A DNA stretch of 64,000 bases from NCBI GenBank assembly GCA_036346375.1, contig CM070508.1, positions 16,424,852 to 16,488,851 of the forward strand. The letters are read 5' to 3'. Shown here in pieces: positions 23,073-33,763 of the stretch. A program made the position numbers and the translations under genes. Origin of the DNA: Guadua angustifolia. Taxonomy: Eukaryota > Streptophyta > Magnoliopsida > Poales > Poaceae. Under the pieces are notes generated by a model that worked only from the letters and a program-made list of their open reading frames with translations, searched no databases and was not told the origin of the DNA. Within the stretch, counting starts at the first letter, position 1. Each line of letters starts with the position of its first letter.

Positions 23073-24007
23073 TGTATGTGCGCGATCGTAGATATATTTG
23101 AATATGGAACATTTTATTACTTTTCATTTAATTTTTGCTAGTTGTAACGTGTACCATGTACTTATTATCCGGTTTGTTTTTATTTGGCTCCTATACTTAC
23201 TAATCGTCCAGTTTGCTTTATTTGCTTTCTAACCATGAATTTGCTTTGTAACCACGCAGAACCACAAAGCATTTATGGCGCGAAGTTAGGCGTGTCACCG
23301 ACGCTACTCCCGAGTCCGCTAGACCAAATAGTGGACTTGACCCACCGGTCTTGGTTGTCCGCAGAGGGTCGGCGCCGGGGACACTACGGTCTCGGCGCCA
23401 AGGAGTTTCTTCGGATCGACGCCGCTTAGGTTTCACAAAGAAGTTGGCGACTTTTCCTACTCTTTTGCTTACTGTTAATGGAATTTTAACGACGCTACAC
23501 ACTACGTGCGGTGTTCGAGCTGCGGCTTACTTCCGCTCACGGATGGTGGAGCGAACAAGCGTGGAGGGCCCGTGACGTCTCACGGTTCTCATCTGACCGA
23601 TCCCCCGCCGATCAAGGCCAGGACCGGTGGAGACCGGAGACACACGTTCCACCGCTGCGAGAGATGGCTCTCACGCCGCAGACGGTCGCACCTCCTAGGG
23701 CTCCCCTGCGCGGTCAGTTGCATTGTGTGCCAAGACGACCCTTCGCCGCGTGGTTTATGACTGGAGGCGCGCCGCCTGTGTGCGCGACACCCCGAGCCCC
23801 GTCGTGCCCCACAAGCCGGATGAGCGGCACGGTGTCCAGAAGGCGTGGCTACTCCAGTTCACGGTTAGTACTTCGTTCGTTGTAACTTAACGGATACGCA
23901 CTCAGCTGCTGACAATATTGAACCGAATGTTGCAGGCTGAGCTTCTCCACCCGGAGGCCGACGCGGAGGACCTGGCACGCGGCTGTAAGTTCAACCTTCA
24001 TTAGTTA

Positions 24008-27000
24008 TGGTTTTGGTGTTAATGACAAATCTAATTTTGTGTTAATGACAAATCCAATATTGAGTTTATCCCCTAATGCGATAGTGTTATTAATGACAAT
24101 CTTATATCGAGACTAACATGTTTGTTTAGAATATCTTTGTTTAGTCTCATCGCATTGAAAAATGGAAAACCCGAGGTATGTATGCATATTCATTACAGTA
24201 TTAATTACATACTTTGGATTCAAGTTAAAGTATGAATGTCCCCGTTATATTAACCACAAAATGTGCATCATGTTTCCCAATCCATATATTACATGGATGC
24301 ACATATTTAGGGGGAGTTTGTAGTTTAACTTGAAAGTCTCTTTGTATTGATCTATTCTTTATTGACACATATAAGGATCAAAACAAAGAAACTAAATCAT
24401 TGAGTATATGTTTGAATTGCCTAGTTATAAGTATACTCATGGTAATATAGGATATACTCCAATACGATCAAATTGGATATGTGCATATTATGTCCAAGTC
24501 AATTATATCTATGCACATATACATGTGGGGTGGGGTGTATTCTATAGTTGATGATTTAGAGTAATGATCATTTCCATATAGTTTACATATAATGGATCAT
24601 TACTTTTCATCAACATGAGTATATGAAAACTTGTGTAGTTAATATATACTCATATCAATTTAAATGATAATTTAAATTGAGTTCATTTGTCTTGTTAATC
24701 ATTAAAGAACACTTCATCATGTGTTGATGGTGCTCCTTGATTAATTAAGGACAATGGATAGTTCTTAAGTATAATTAAGCATGTGTTGCATTATTATACT
24801 TAAGACACATTTACAATCATTTCAATTGATTTAGGTTGTGCTCAATTGATCTAAAGGCATCCATTATGTGTTGATGGAGTGCAAGAGATAATTGAGACAA
24901 CCATGCATCTTGGACTAACTATTTGTATGAGTTGTGATTAAGTTAGGTCCAAAGATTGATGAGATGATGAGAACGGGACAAGGACAAAGATCATGAGTTG
25001 ATGGGCGTCAAGAGTGGATCCCGAAGATAAAGAAGGGTAACGATCCCGGGGGAATATCAAAGTGATGATCATAAAGACCCCAAAGGGGATTGCTTGTGCG
25101 CGGCGGCGAAGGTATAACTAGATAGGCTAAGGACTTTGTAGTCTTTGAGTCTAAGGTTTTATCGCCGTGCTATTAAGAGGGGTCGTTCCCTTTGCTTGAG
25201 CTTCATCATGTGTTGGTGATCTCATCCCGCGTTCACTCAAGCTCAAATCTTGTTTGATTTGGTTTTTGCATATGGGTTAACCATTTGGCATGTGTTGCAA
25301 ATGTGTTAAGCCTATGCTTGGTTGTTTTGCATTATGCTCTGATTTGCATGTGTTGCAAAGATGAAAGAGTATATGCATTTGGTTTTCGCATAATGCATTG
25401 ATTTGCATGTGTTGCAAGAAGTGATAAGCTAGTGCGTTGGCTTTTGCGTGAAGTTCACTTTTGCATGTGTTGCATTAGTTGAAGCTTCATGTTTTGTTTT
25501 CCGTTTCAAAACATCTTTATAAAACCGTGTGGTTGCTTGGAGCTAAGTTTTGCATGTGTTGCAAAAGGAGAGAGCTCAAGCATGATTTGATGTTTGTATG
25601 TTTGTATGGAGCTAGAGGCTTGCATGTGTTGCGAGTAAAGAGCTCATATGTGTGATTTGGTTTTGGTGTGAAGTTTGGTTTTGGTGTTGCATTGAACGAG
25701 AGAATTGCATGTGTTGCAATTAGAGAGTTCACGCATCCTGATTTGATGTTGCTTGGAGCTAGACTTTTGCATGTGTTGCAAAGAGTAGTGCTCAAGCATG
25801 AAATGGTTTTATTGTGTTATTTGCAAGTTCGTTGTGCAAATAAACTGAGGTTTATGAGTCCGGAATTCCGAGAGCATGTGAGTGGGGCTTGCAACGGGTG
25901 TTGGCAAGTTGACTGGGTCTCGTGTTGACCTTCACATGGCTAGGGGGATTAATCTCATAAACTCGAGTTTGATTTGCTTAATACGTTTTGCAAATAGTCT
26001 TTGAGTTGATTGCGAAATGCGTTTTTGCAATTTGGTTGAAATTCTTTGAGCATGAGCTATGTTGGTGCAAATGTGTTTTGCACGTGTGTATGATCATGTG
26101 TTGATTATCTTTGTGGCTCAAAGAATAAGTTTGGTTTTTGGAGAAATGGATTTGGAGTTGAAATCGAGTTTTCTCCTGCAAGACTATCATTGTTGAGGTG
26201 CGTAGTATCAAGAATGCGTACTACCGGGTTTTGTCGCCAGTAGCTCTTTTACTGAGCGGTGTTTTTCTTGGTCGAACAAGGCGGCACTATCAAGATGTCC
26301 GAGCGGTAGTACTGTAAGCGGGCTCTACCGCCTTTGGTTGGCGGTAGCTATTTGGCGAGTTGTATTTTCCGAGGTGCCGAGGCCGCACTATCATGTGTGG
26401 GAGCGGTAGTATCAGAAAGTCGGTACTATCGGCCCTTAGAGGGCGGTAGTACAAACCAAATGACCGATTAGCCCGGCCGTTGGGGCTCTGGTGGTACTAC
26501 CAGCCCTTAGAGGGCTGTAGTACCAAAAAATGCTATTTTCACCGCTTTGCCCCCAAACGGCTAGTTTTCTTGTGGGGCTATAAATACCCCCTGGGGGCTT
26601 AGAACAAGTTGTCATTGGTGTTGTTCTTTGTGTGTGGGAGTTGTGTGCATGTGTTGCTCTTCTCCTTTGCCTCTTGAGCTTAAGAGTGAGACTAATTGCA
26701 TGTGTTGCAATTAGTGAGTGGTTTGAGAGCCTCTTGTGCATGTGTTGCACTTGAGGGAGGCCTTGTGCATGTGTTGCACTTGGTGATCACCGGTTGCGAT
26801 TCGTTGTGCTCGGTGAGGTTCAAGCGAAGGAGCGGCTTGTTACTCTTGGAGGTTGCCGACTCCTAGACAGCCAGAGGCGTCGGCGCGGAGCTCTCGAGGT
26901 GTGAAGCCCCAGCAAGTTTGTGAAGGTTCGGGTTGAGCCCACGCACGAGCGTGAAAAACCACGACTAGTGGAAAGAGGCGGTGCTCGAGCGGAGCCGGTC

Positions 27001-27377
27001 CAAGTGGTTGGGCTTGCCTCAACGTGGACTAGGGAGACCGCAAGTCTCCTAACACTACGGAAAAATATCGGTTGTCTCTTTTACTTTCAAGTATTTACAT
27101 TTATTGTATATTGTTCAATTGCTTGATTGTAATTAGAATTGCTTAGTGTTAATTGATTGATCAATTTAGCAATTCTAGTTTAGAGACATAATTTAGTTAG
27201 TGCACTAGTGAGCCTAGTTGATTTAGGCTTTAATTGTCAAAACCTATTTATCGCCTCGCATATATATTTGATTAGGTTTTGACATAGGGGTTGATTAGAG
27301 CGAATCGATTTTAGTGAGAGATAGAATTTTGTAAAACGCCTATTCACCCCCCCTCTAGGCGCATCCTCGACCCTACA
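24008..27377 (+). mobile_element. Copia (SIRE/Maximus-like) solo LTR inside a PMD intron
   Basis: The sequence starts TGGTTTTGGTGTTAATGAC and ends with the block CCTATTCACCCCCCCTCTAG then CCCTACA, both typical of SIRE-type copia LTRs in grasses. A TATA box CTATAAATACCCC is at 26578-26590 on the plus strand. No primer site, gag or pol is present. It sits inside the intron 23985-27380. The flanking 5-mers do not match (AGTTA left, AAGGG right), so the ends are approximate or the TSD has decayed. Confidence 0.7.
24779..26778. repeat. GCATGTGTTGCA repeated 13 times in an LTR
   Basis: Starts: 24779, 25288, 25346, 25405, 25463, 25552, 25622 (last base G), 25707, 25769, 26647 (last base T), 26698, 26738 and 26767. 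The run from 25288 to 25463 is spaced 58-59 bp, as in a degenerate tandem repeat; the rest are irregular. All lie in the copia-like LTR, on both sides of its TATA box. Confidence 0.9.
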
Positions 27378-28129
27378 AAGGGCTCGAGGCGCACTCGCTG
27401 CTTCTGTTCGGTTGGTACTGCTCCGCCTCAAGACGAGGACACGGTGGACCGACACTTGATCGAAGTTTGCCAGCTTGATCGCCGACACCGCCGGAGGAGG
27501 TAACACATTTCGTTAAAATCTCTTATGACAGGACATGTCTAACTTTGCCGTTGTAAACAGATGGTGCGGTGGTCGTGGGGCTCTGCCGTGCTCGCGTGCT
27601 TATACAGGGGTCTTTGCGAGGCTATCTCCCGAGTGGGGACAGAGGCGCTCTTGACGGGCTGCGTTCTACTACTGCAGCTGTGGTCCTGGGAGCACTTCTC
27701 CGTCGGTAGGCCCGTTGTTGACCGGTCTCCGTACTCACAGGACCTGTACCACCACCACCACCAGATCGACTGGCCCACTATGGGCCTGTACTGGGTTCAG
27801 CGACAGGTATGCCCCCTTGTATCTAACCCCATACTTTGGACACTTTAATAACATGCACTACTTTTTTTTCCGCAGCGGGTGTACGCCCACCTGCAGGTCA
27901 AGAAGGTGTACGCCGAGTTCGTTCGGGAGTTTGACAGGCTGCAGGACGAGGACGTGCGGTGGACACCGTACAGCCCACGCGAGGTCCAGGTCCGAGCACC
28001 TCACGGGCTATCCAAGCTTTGCTGAGGGAAATATTAATCATGAACATGATTTTTTCAGCCCCCATATATAATCCTCTGTTGAGGGATTTTTGTAGGATCT
28101 CTACAAGCAATCTGTAATCTCACTATCTC

Positions 28130-28760
28130 ATAAAAGCTTTTAAACATGCCTGTCCAATCAACATTGACAAGAATTCCAAAGCCTTGTTTAGATTAAAGCT
28201 AGGTACACCATTTAGGGGGATACCCCTCACCTGAACCCACACTTCCTGAAGTTCATCAAAAGTATCTAACTCTCCCTTCCAGGCTTCAATGTACACTGTC
28301 ACTCCAGCCTTGTTTAGATTAAAGCTAGGTAAAAGAGCTAAATTTGACACCTTCTTACGAGGAGGAAAACGAATTAGAAACCTGAAATTCTCCAATTGTC
28401 TAATCTGCCAATGCCACTAAGCATCAAAGATATCTGCCAAATTCTTCTCTAACTCAGCTAAAGAAATTTCTCCCTGATCAATAGTAATAATACCACAATT
28501 GCTAAATCTAAAAACAGCACTCCTACTTGACTCAGGCACTTCCAGATGAAAAAAAACCCAGCCCATTAGCAGCACTCCCCAAATATCTAGCTGACCGATG
28601 CGGTTGACGACGAATTGGACAAAAATCAACGTGATGCCTGGGCTCCTCATAGATGAAACATAGTTTTGGATTCTTACAATTACCCACTAAATGACCCGGT
28701 TCACCACAATTATAGCAGATAGATTTAACATACTGGGGTTCTACTTCTATTGACTCTAAC
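28130..28760 (-). pseudogene. Zinc-knuckle/DUF4283 protein relic
   Basis: On the minus strand a CCHC zinc knuckle CYNCGEPGHLVGNC (28719-28678) is followed by FFHLEVPESSRSAVFRFSNC and ISLAELEKNLADIFDA (28590-28417). Next come ENFRFLIRFPPRKKVSNL and PSFNLNKAGVTVYIEAW, then LQEVWVQVRGIP (28395-28190). This matches a family common in grass genomes (CCHC plus DUF4283, probably TE-derived). There is a stop between the two frames near 28415, and the 3' part contains a misplaced second copy of the PSFNLNKA segment, so it is broken. Parent element unknown. Confidence 0.7.
28172..28335. repeat. 24-bp direct repeat within the DUF4283 relic
   Basis: CCTTGTTTAGATTAAAGCTA and its continuation to AGG occur at about 28172 and again at about 28312, 140 bp apart. 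They encode the same PSFNLNKA segment on the minus strand, which points to a local duplication or template switch. Confidence 0.75.
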
Positions 28761-28799
28761 TAGGACTTTTAGTCTGATTACCTTGACTTACGGAAGATT

Positions 28800-30607
28800 G
28801 GTTAGCAAGATACTTTTGTTCTGAGCCAAGTTTCCATTTGTTCTCCCATTTCTCAGGAGACTACCAAATATGCATGCAGTGGTACACTCATATATATTGT
28901 ACCCGTTTCAGTATTGCTGACAGCTTAGTAATTTACATGACGATGAAGTCCTCGTAATGGATCTGAAAGAAAGTGACGCATTACAAGATGTGTCAAATTA
29001 AGCAGATGGAGTATATGCATCATAATTCCGGTAGAGATCGGAGTAAATATGTCAACTTACAAGATGCTTGATTATATATGGATCTATGTAGATATTGCCC
29101 TGGTTCGAATGATGAGATGCTTGAATTTATATCATTATATTACTCTCGTTATCAGTAAGTAAGTACTAAAAACCGTTCGTAAATCGGAGTTATCAATAAA
29201 AAGTTATGATTAAATAAAAAAAGAATACATTCTAGTTCAAATAAAGGAACACGTTACTAGTTACGTCGCATGACTGACTAGTAAATGCATTTCTTGTTTA
29301 TACATAAATCTGATTTTTCTTCGTTTCAGTCATAACTTTTTATTGATAGCTTAGATTCATGAACGATTTTCACTAGTAACTTATTGACGACGAGAGCAAC
29401 ACACTGATATAAGTCTTACCATATGAATCAGATTTTATTATCCATAGACATATATTTTACTATTGATACACACGGCGTTTATTAGCGAAACTTATATCAT
29501 TATGTTGCTCTCTTCGTTAGTAAGCTATTGGTGAAAACCTTTTGTGAATCGAAGATGTTAATAAAAAGTTACGACTAAATCACAAAAATTAGATTCATGT
29601 ACAAATTAGGACACAACTTAGTAGCGGTTTACGTGATGCGATGCTTTTAATTACTTACCATCGGTGTTATGTGTGGAATGAATTCCTTTTTCTATATACG
29701 TCAACTGTTCTTACAGTAGGCAACTCTACGTAATACTGTCGAACATATAATGAATTTATTTTTAAGTTTGCTTGTCACGAGCACACATTGACCTCAATCT
29801 GGTAGTAAATTATTTGGAAGAATACGGGATTCATGATTTCTTTTAGCTGGTATATGCAAAGGAATTATTTGTACTATATAGGTTAGCTATTTCTACTATA
29901 ATGTACATACATGTAATAAATTTCTTTCTCTTCCTTCTAGTTTTAACTACTCTTGACGTTGACCACAAAATATTGGTAAATTATTTCGAAGAATACCGGA
30001 TTTGTGTTTTTTTTACTATGAACACAAGGCGGTCACAACATCAACTGTTTTTTTAATGATGAATTACTATGTTTTTCACTGCCAACAAACCCGATTGGGA
30101 TAATACGGAAGAGGGAGTTTTTTGGGCCCAAGTTGTTTATGGGTTGTACGCTATCGACCAGCGCATTACGATCAAGCGTTATATGTTACGACCAATGCAT
30201 GCAATAGCCTAATCTGCACTTAGATTAGCGCTATCGTGTGTGTATATAGTACAATTACTTGAGGCACTATGATCCAAAACGGATATGTCCCCTATGTATT
30301 TGTATGCGAAATTTTTTATAACTTTTAGGATGTTGAGTTTAACCAGTTTTCTGACTAGTTGAAATAAGTTTGAACTAAAATTCAAACTAGAGTTTCCTTT
30401 TTTGACGATAGTTTGATTGTATGTGATCTAAATGTGTTCAAAATTTTGAATTCGAGTATATTTTTTTAAAGGTATGTATTTCATTTGAATTGTTATAGAT
30501 GGATATATAACCTAAAATTAAAAGTTTCAAAAAATATACCAAAATTTGGCTTGAATTCACGCATTTAAAGTTATGGTGCTCAGGCCTCTTGGTGCCCTAT
30601 TTCGTCA

Positions 30608-30610
<3 letters not shown>
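28800..30610. other. AT-rich, no gene; fold-back repeats
   Basis: No coding or RNA feature is seen. It contains the inverted repeat listed at 29125-29420, a further single arm at 29490-29610, and otherwise unassigned AT-rich sequence up to a TA microsatellite. Confidence 0.5.
29125..29420. repeat. Fold-back inverted repeat, arms about 100 bp
   Basis: The left arm (29125-29235) and right arm (29310-29420) are degenerate reverse complements; both include the core ATCAATAAAAAGTTATGA or its complement. A related arm occurs at 29490-29610 in forward orientation and at 32500-32610 in reverse orientation. Confidence 0.65.

Positions 30611-30611
<1 letters not shown>

Positions 30612-30644
<33 letters not shown>
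30612..30644. repeat. (TA)n microsatellite
   Basis: A nearly pure TA run of about 33 bp, abutting the left end of the fold-back MITE. Confidence 0.9.
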
Positions 30645-30649
<5 letters not shown>

Positions 30650-30651
30650 AA

Positions 30652-32367
30652 AATGATTCTATACTCTTGGGTGTATATACTCCTACCTATAATATACCGT
30701 TTAAATGATGTTGTTATGCCTCTTTATCCTTTTGAGTATACTCTTGTCGACGTATTTCGCCGAACAGGACTCTGTCGGCGGACAGGGTGTCTCCCAGAAC
30801 GGAGATTAAGGTTCGGTAGAGGACGTCTTCGCGGTCGGACACCCTAATAGCTCTCGCGCGAGGGATCCCGGGATCAACAGATTAAAGAACACACCGATGT
30901 TCCCAGGTTCGGAGCCCCAGTGTGGGTAACAGCCCTACGTCCTGCTAGATCTTTATTGATGTATGTTGAGCTAGTTACAATGCTTTTTTCAGTTCGTTCT
31001 CCTTCTTTTTTCTCTCTAAGTCTTGGTCTCATTTTCTTCTAGGCTCAGTCCTCCTTTTTCCATGCACCAGAGCTCCCTTATATAGACTGGGCTGGTTTGG
31101 ACAGGTGAGAAGGTGACATCATACTGAACTACGATTCATTTATTACACCTATCACTATAGTCCTATCCCCCAAGCTTCATTTAATGTCGCTGTATGGCTT
31201 CGCCTACTCCGCCCGAGATGTGACATTCCTACGACGGATTAGGTGTGAGGCGTCAGAGGGATGGGCCATCGTCGTATCGACAGTAGAACTCTTCGCAATC
31301 AATGGCTCTGACACAGCGTGTCAGGAGAAGGAGACTTCGAGGCGAAGCCTCCTTCTCATTCTTTTCGTCGTCCGCGTGGCCTGGCGAATAGGGCCTGATC
31401 GTCCGCCTGCACACCAGGCCGCCATGGGGCCGGCGCCCGGCGAGAGGGGCCTAATCGCCCGCCTGCTCGCCAGGCCGCTAGGTGGGCCGACGCCCGGTGA
31501 GAGGGGCACTGGTTGCTCGCTTCGCCGCCAAAGCCGCCACGCGGGTCGACGCCGGCGAGAGGGCTCGACGCCACCGCCACCGAGCCGCCACGTGGGCGGC
31601 GCCGGCGAGAAGGGCTCGACGCCTTTCTGCTCACCAAAGCCGCTAAACGGCGGCGCCGTGAGAGGGCGTCGACGCTCGCTCGCCCGAGCCGCCACGCGGG
31701 TTGACGCCCAGTGAGAGGGGCTTGATCGCCCGTCTGCTCGCTAGGCCGCCATGCGGGCCGACGCCCGGCGAGAGGGGCCTGATTCACCCGTCTGCTCGCC
31801 AGGCCGCCATGTGGGCCGACGCCCAATGAGAGGGCTCGATCGCCGCTTACTCGCCGAGCCACCAGTGAGCCGCCGCCCGGCGAGTGGGGCTGATTCGCCC
31901 ACCGCCGCTAGACGCCACAGGCCGCCGCCAGCGAGTGGGGCCTGATTTGCCCACCTGGTCGCCAGGATGCCACGTGGGCCGCTCACCCGGTGAGTGGGGC
32001 TTGATTCGCCCGCCTGCTCGCCAGGCCGCCACGTGGTCTTACTTATCTGCGGCGGAAAGGGTACTCTGGCGTAAAGTACACCGACAACTCTAATACTAAT
32101 TATAAGATACTCCAAAGTGAGTTCCATGAAAAATTTCATTAAAATCCACCCTTTATAGCATAATTTGTTTACATATTCCTTATACATATGGAAAAGGGTA
32201 TGTAGCAAAAAAATAAAGGGTTTGATGAATTTTTTTAATCATGTTGTATCGGAGTATCTTAGAATTATTATTGAAGTATACTGAAAGTGATAAAAGAGTA
32301 TAAAGCGTTTATTTAAGCGGTATATTAGAGGTGGGAGTATGTACTCCCAAGAGTACAAAAAAAGCTT
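30652..32367. mobile_element. Fold-back MITE copy 1, interrupted by a solo LTR
   Basis: The left part 30652-30744 begins TTCTATACTCTTGGGTG. The right part 32087-32367 ends with the inverted partner (GTACTCCCAAGAGTAC). Without the inserted LTR it would be about 370 bp and nearly all inverted repeat. It shares both arms with a second copy at 62426-62781, which is in the opposite orientation. It is bordered on both sides by TA-rich microsatellite, so the TSD cannot be read. Confidence 0.8.
30745..32086 (-). mobile_element. Gypsy solo LTR, TSD ACTCT
   Basis: 1,342 bp, starting TGTCGACG and ending GTACACCGACA, with ACTCT exactly on both sides (30740-30744 and 32087-32091). The minus-strand TATA box is at about 31079-31088 (CTATATAAGG read on minus). 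It has the same layout and motifs (such as ACGTCCTGCTAGATCTTT) as the LTR at 1952-2977, so it is a related family. The U3 part (31430-32040) is a GC-rich degenerate tandem array of roughly 60-70 bp units (GCCGACGCCCGG plus CTGCTCGCCAGGCCGCCA). The long open frames there come from this array. Confidence 0.92.
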
Positions 32368-33557
32368 CCTATATATATATATAACTATGTGTAGAATGTG
32401 ATATTCTACTCCCTAGCTAGATAACGCATACCAGCCGAGCTACCCCAATTGATTATCAGTACGTTGCAAATGTGTTTCACAGTTTGTACATGAATCTGTT
32501 TTTTTTGTTTTAGCCATAACTTTTTATTGGTAACTCCGATTCATAAATGGTTTTTATCAATAGCTTACTGCCGACGAGAGCAACAGAATAATATAAGTCT
32601 CATTAATAAACAGTCATTTTGCTATCCAGTGATAGATTTTACTATCCGTATACCTAGTAGCCTGTGTACACTACTATAAAAAAGGTTATATTAGACACAT
32701 CATCACAGACTGTTTTTTATGAAAATTGTCTGTGATGTGTTTCGGACACATCACAGACGGTTTGTGAATGAAACTGTCTATGATGTCAGATCATCACAAG
32801 CGGTTTTATCCACAAATAGTCTGTGATGAAAGCGAGAACTTCACAGATAGCTTTTGGCTAGAACCGTCTGTTCTAACGGTTTTAATTTGAAACCGCCACA
32901 AATAATAAATATTGCTAATTACCTCTCCTGCCTTCTAATTTGAAAGAATTGAAATTAAATAATATTACATTTAAAATAATTGGAACTAATATTCCATTTG
33001 TAATAATTGAAAAGAACGATCGAAATAGATTCAGAATTTCGGAGGCCGTTTTGAGGCCCTAAACGATATTTTTTTGGAATTCCGTCGCCGCGCACGTACT
33101 CACACAAATCATTAGGATCTGACCATCTGATTTTTGCGCAGTTATGAAATTCGGGTGCAACTTTTCGTTATCTTTCAAATGAGCTAAAGAACGTTCCGAT
33201 CGGAGTTACGAGTCAAAAGTTATGGCTATTTGAACAAATGTGCTCAGATTTCGTATTTGAAAATTAGAATCGGTGCCCAAAATAATATAACTGGAGAGCT
33301 CATCGTGTGATGATTCCAGAATGCACAAAAACACTAAAATCGAAGGTACGAGTCAAAAGTTATGGCATTTTTACAAATTTTATGAATAGTAATGGCACAT
33401 ATATTGCAAGTATAATTAATAGTCAAGAGTATGGAAAATAAATTTGAAAGTTTTAAATTTTGCTAATTACTTCTATAGTTTACTAATTTGAAATAATTGA
33501 AAACCAGTGTTTGGATGCTTTATAGGGTTAAAGGGAGAAGGGATGCATTATATATCA

Positions 33558-33673
33558 GATGTGATCATAACACCATTAAAGTACTAGATCTTATAAGAAC
33601 TCTAAAATTAAGCGTGTTTGGACGAGAGTAGTAATAGGATGGGTGACCTCTTAGGAAGTTCTTACGTGGTGTT
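33558..33673 (+). pseudogene. 5S rRNA-like pseudogene, near full length
   Basis: From GATGTGATCATAA to GGTGTT the order of blocks matches plant 5S rRNA. It keeps ATTAAGCGTG (box A region), GACGAGAGTAGTA (intermediate element) and AGGATGGGTGACCTC (box C region), with a 5S-like start and end. Many substitutions relative to the plant consensus make it a pseudogene. Length is about 116 nt against the usual 119-120. Confidence 0.8.
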
Positions 33674-33683
33674 AAAAATGTCT

Positions 33684-33763
33684 GGATCCAATCAGATTCT
33701 GAAGTTAAGCGTTCTTAGGCGAGAGTAGTATTAGGATGGGTGACCTTTTGGAGAATCCTCCCT
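33684..33763 (+). pseudogene. 5S rRNA-like pseudogene, 5'-truncated
   Basis: The second copy starts at the 5S GGATCC block and keeps AAGTTAAGCGTTCTTAGGCG, then GAGAGTAGTATTAGGATGGG, then TGACC. It lacks roughly the first 35 nt and the last few. It follows the first copy in the same orientation with about 10 nt between. Its box A and box C regions look closer to the plant consensus than those of copy 1. Confidence 0.8.

Larger units (their letters stand above)
23184..28023 (+). pseudogene. Plant mobile domain (PMD) gene relic
   Basis: The reading resembles PMD (MAIN-like, 'aminotransferase-like') proteins. The first block contains LDQIVDLTHRSWLSAEGR, then DRWRPETH and LRGQLHCV (23184-23885). 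A following piece to 23984 ends ELLHPEADAEDLARG. Exon 27381-27499 continues as LEAHSLLLFGW, in phase with the donor at 23985 and the acceptor ending at 27380. Exon 27561-27806 has RWSWGSAVLACLYRGLCEA, then GCVLLLQLWSWEHFSVGRPV. Exon 27876-28023 has AHLQVKKVYAEFVREF followed by VRWTPYSPREVQVRAPHGLS. Introns keep GT-AG borders, and the last one has a strong polypyrimidine tract. Frameshifts in the first and second blocks make it a pseudogene. The 3' end is cut near 28023. PMD genes are known both as host genes and inside MULEs; here it follows a MURA relic. Confidence 0.8.

Noticed and set aside
24779..26778. CRISPR-like pattern of a short repeat with about 46-bp spacers
   Set aside because: The repeat is only 12 bp, spacing is irregular, and the context is a plant LTR with a TATA box.
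31184..32208. Several 100-200 residue frames on both strands
   Set aside because: They lie inside the solo LTR and reflect its repeated GC-rich units, not coding sequence.
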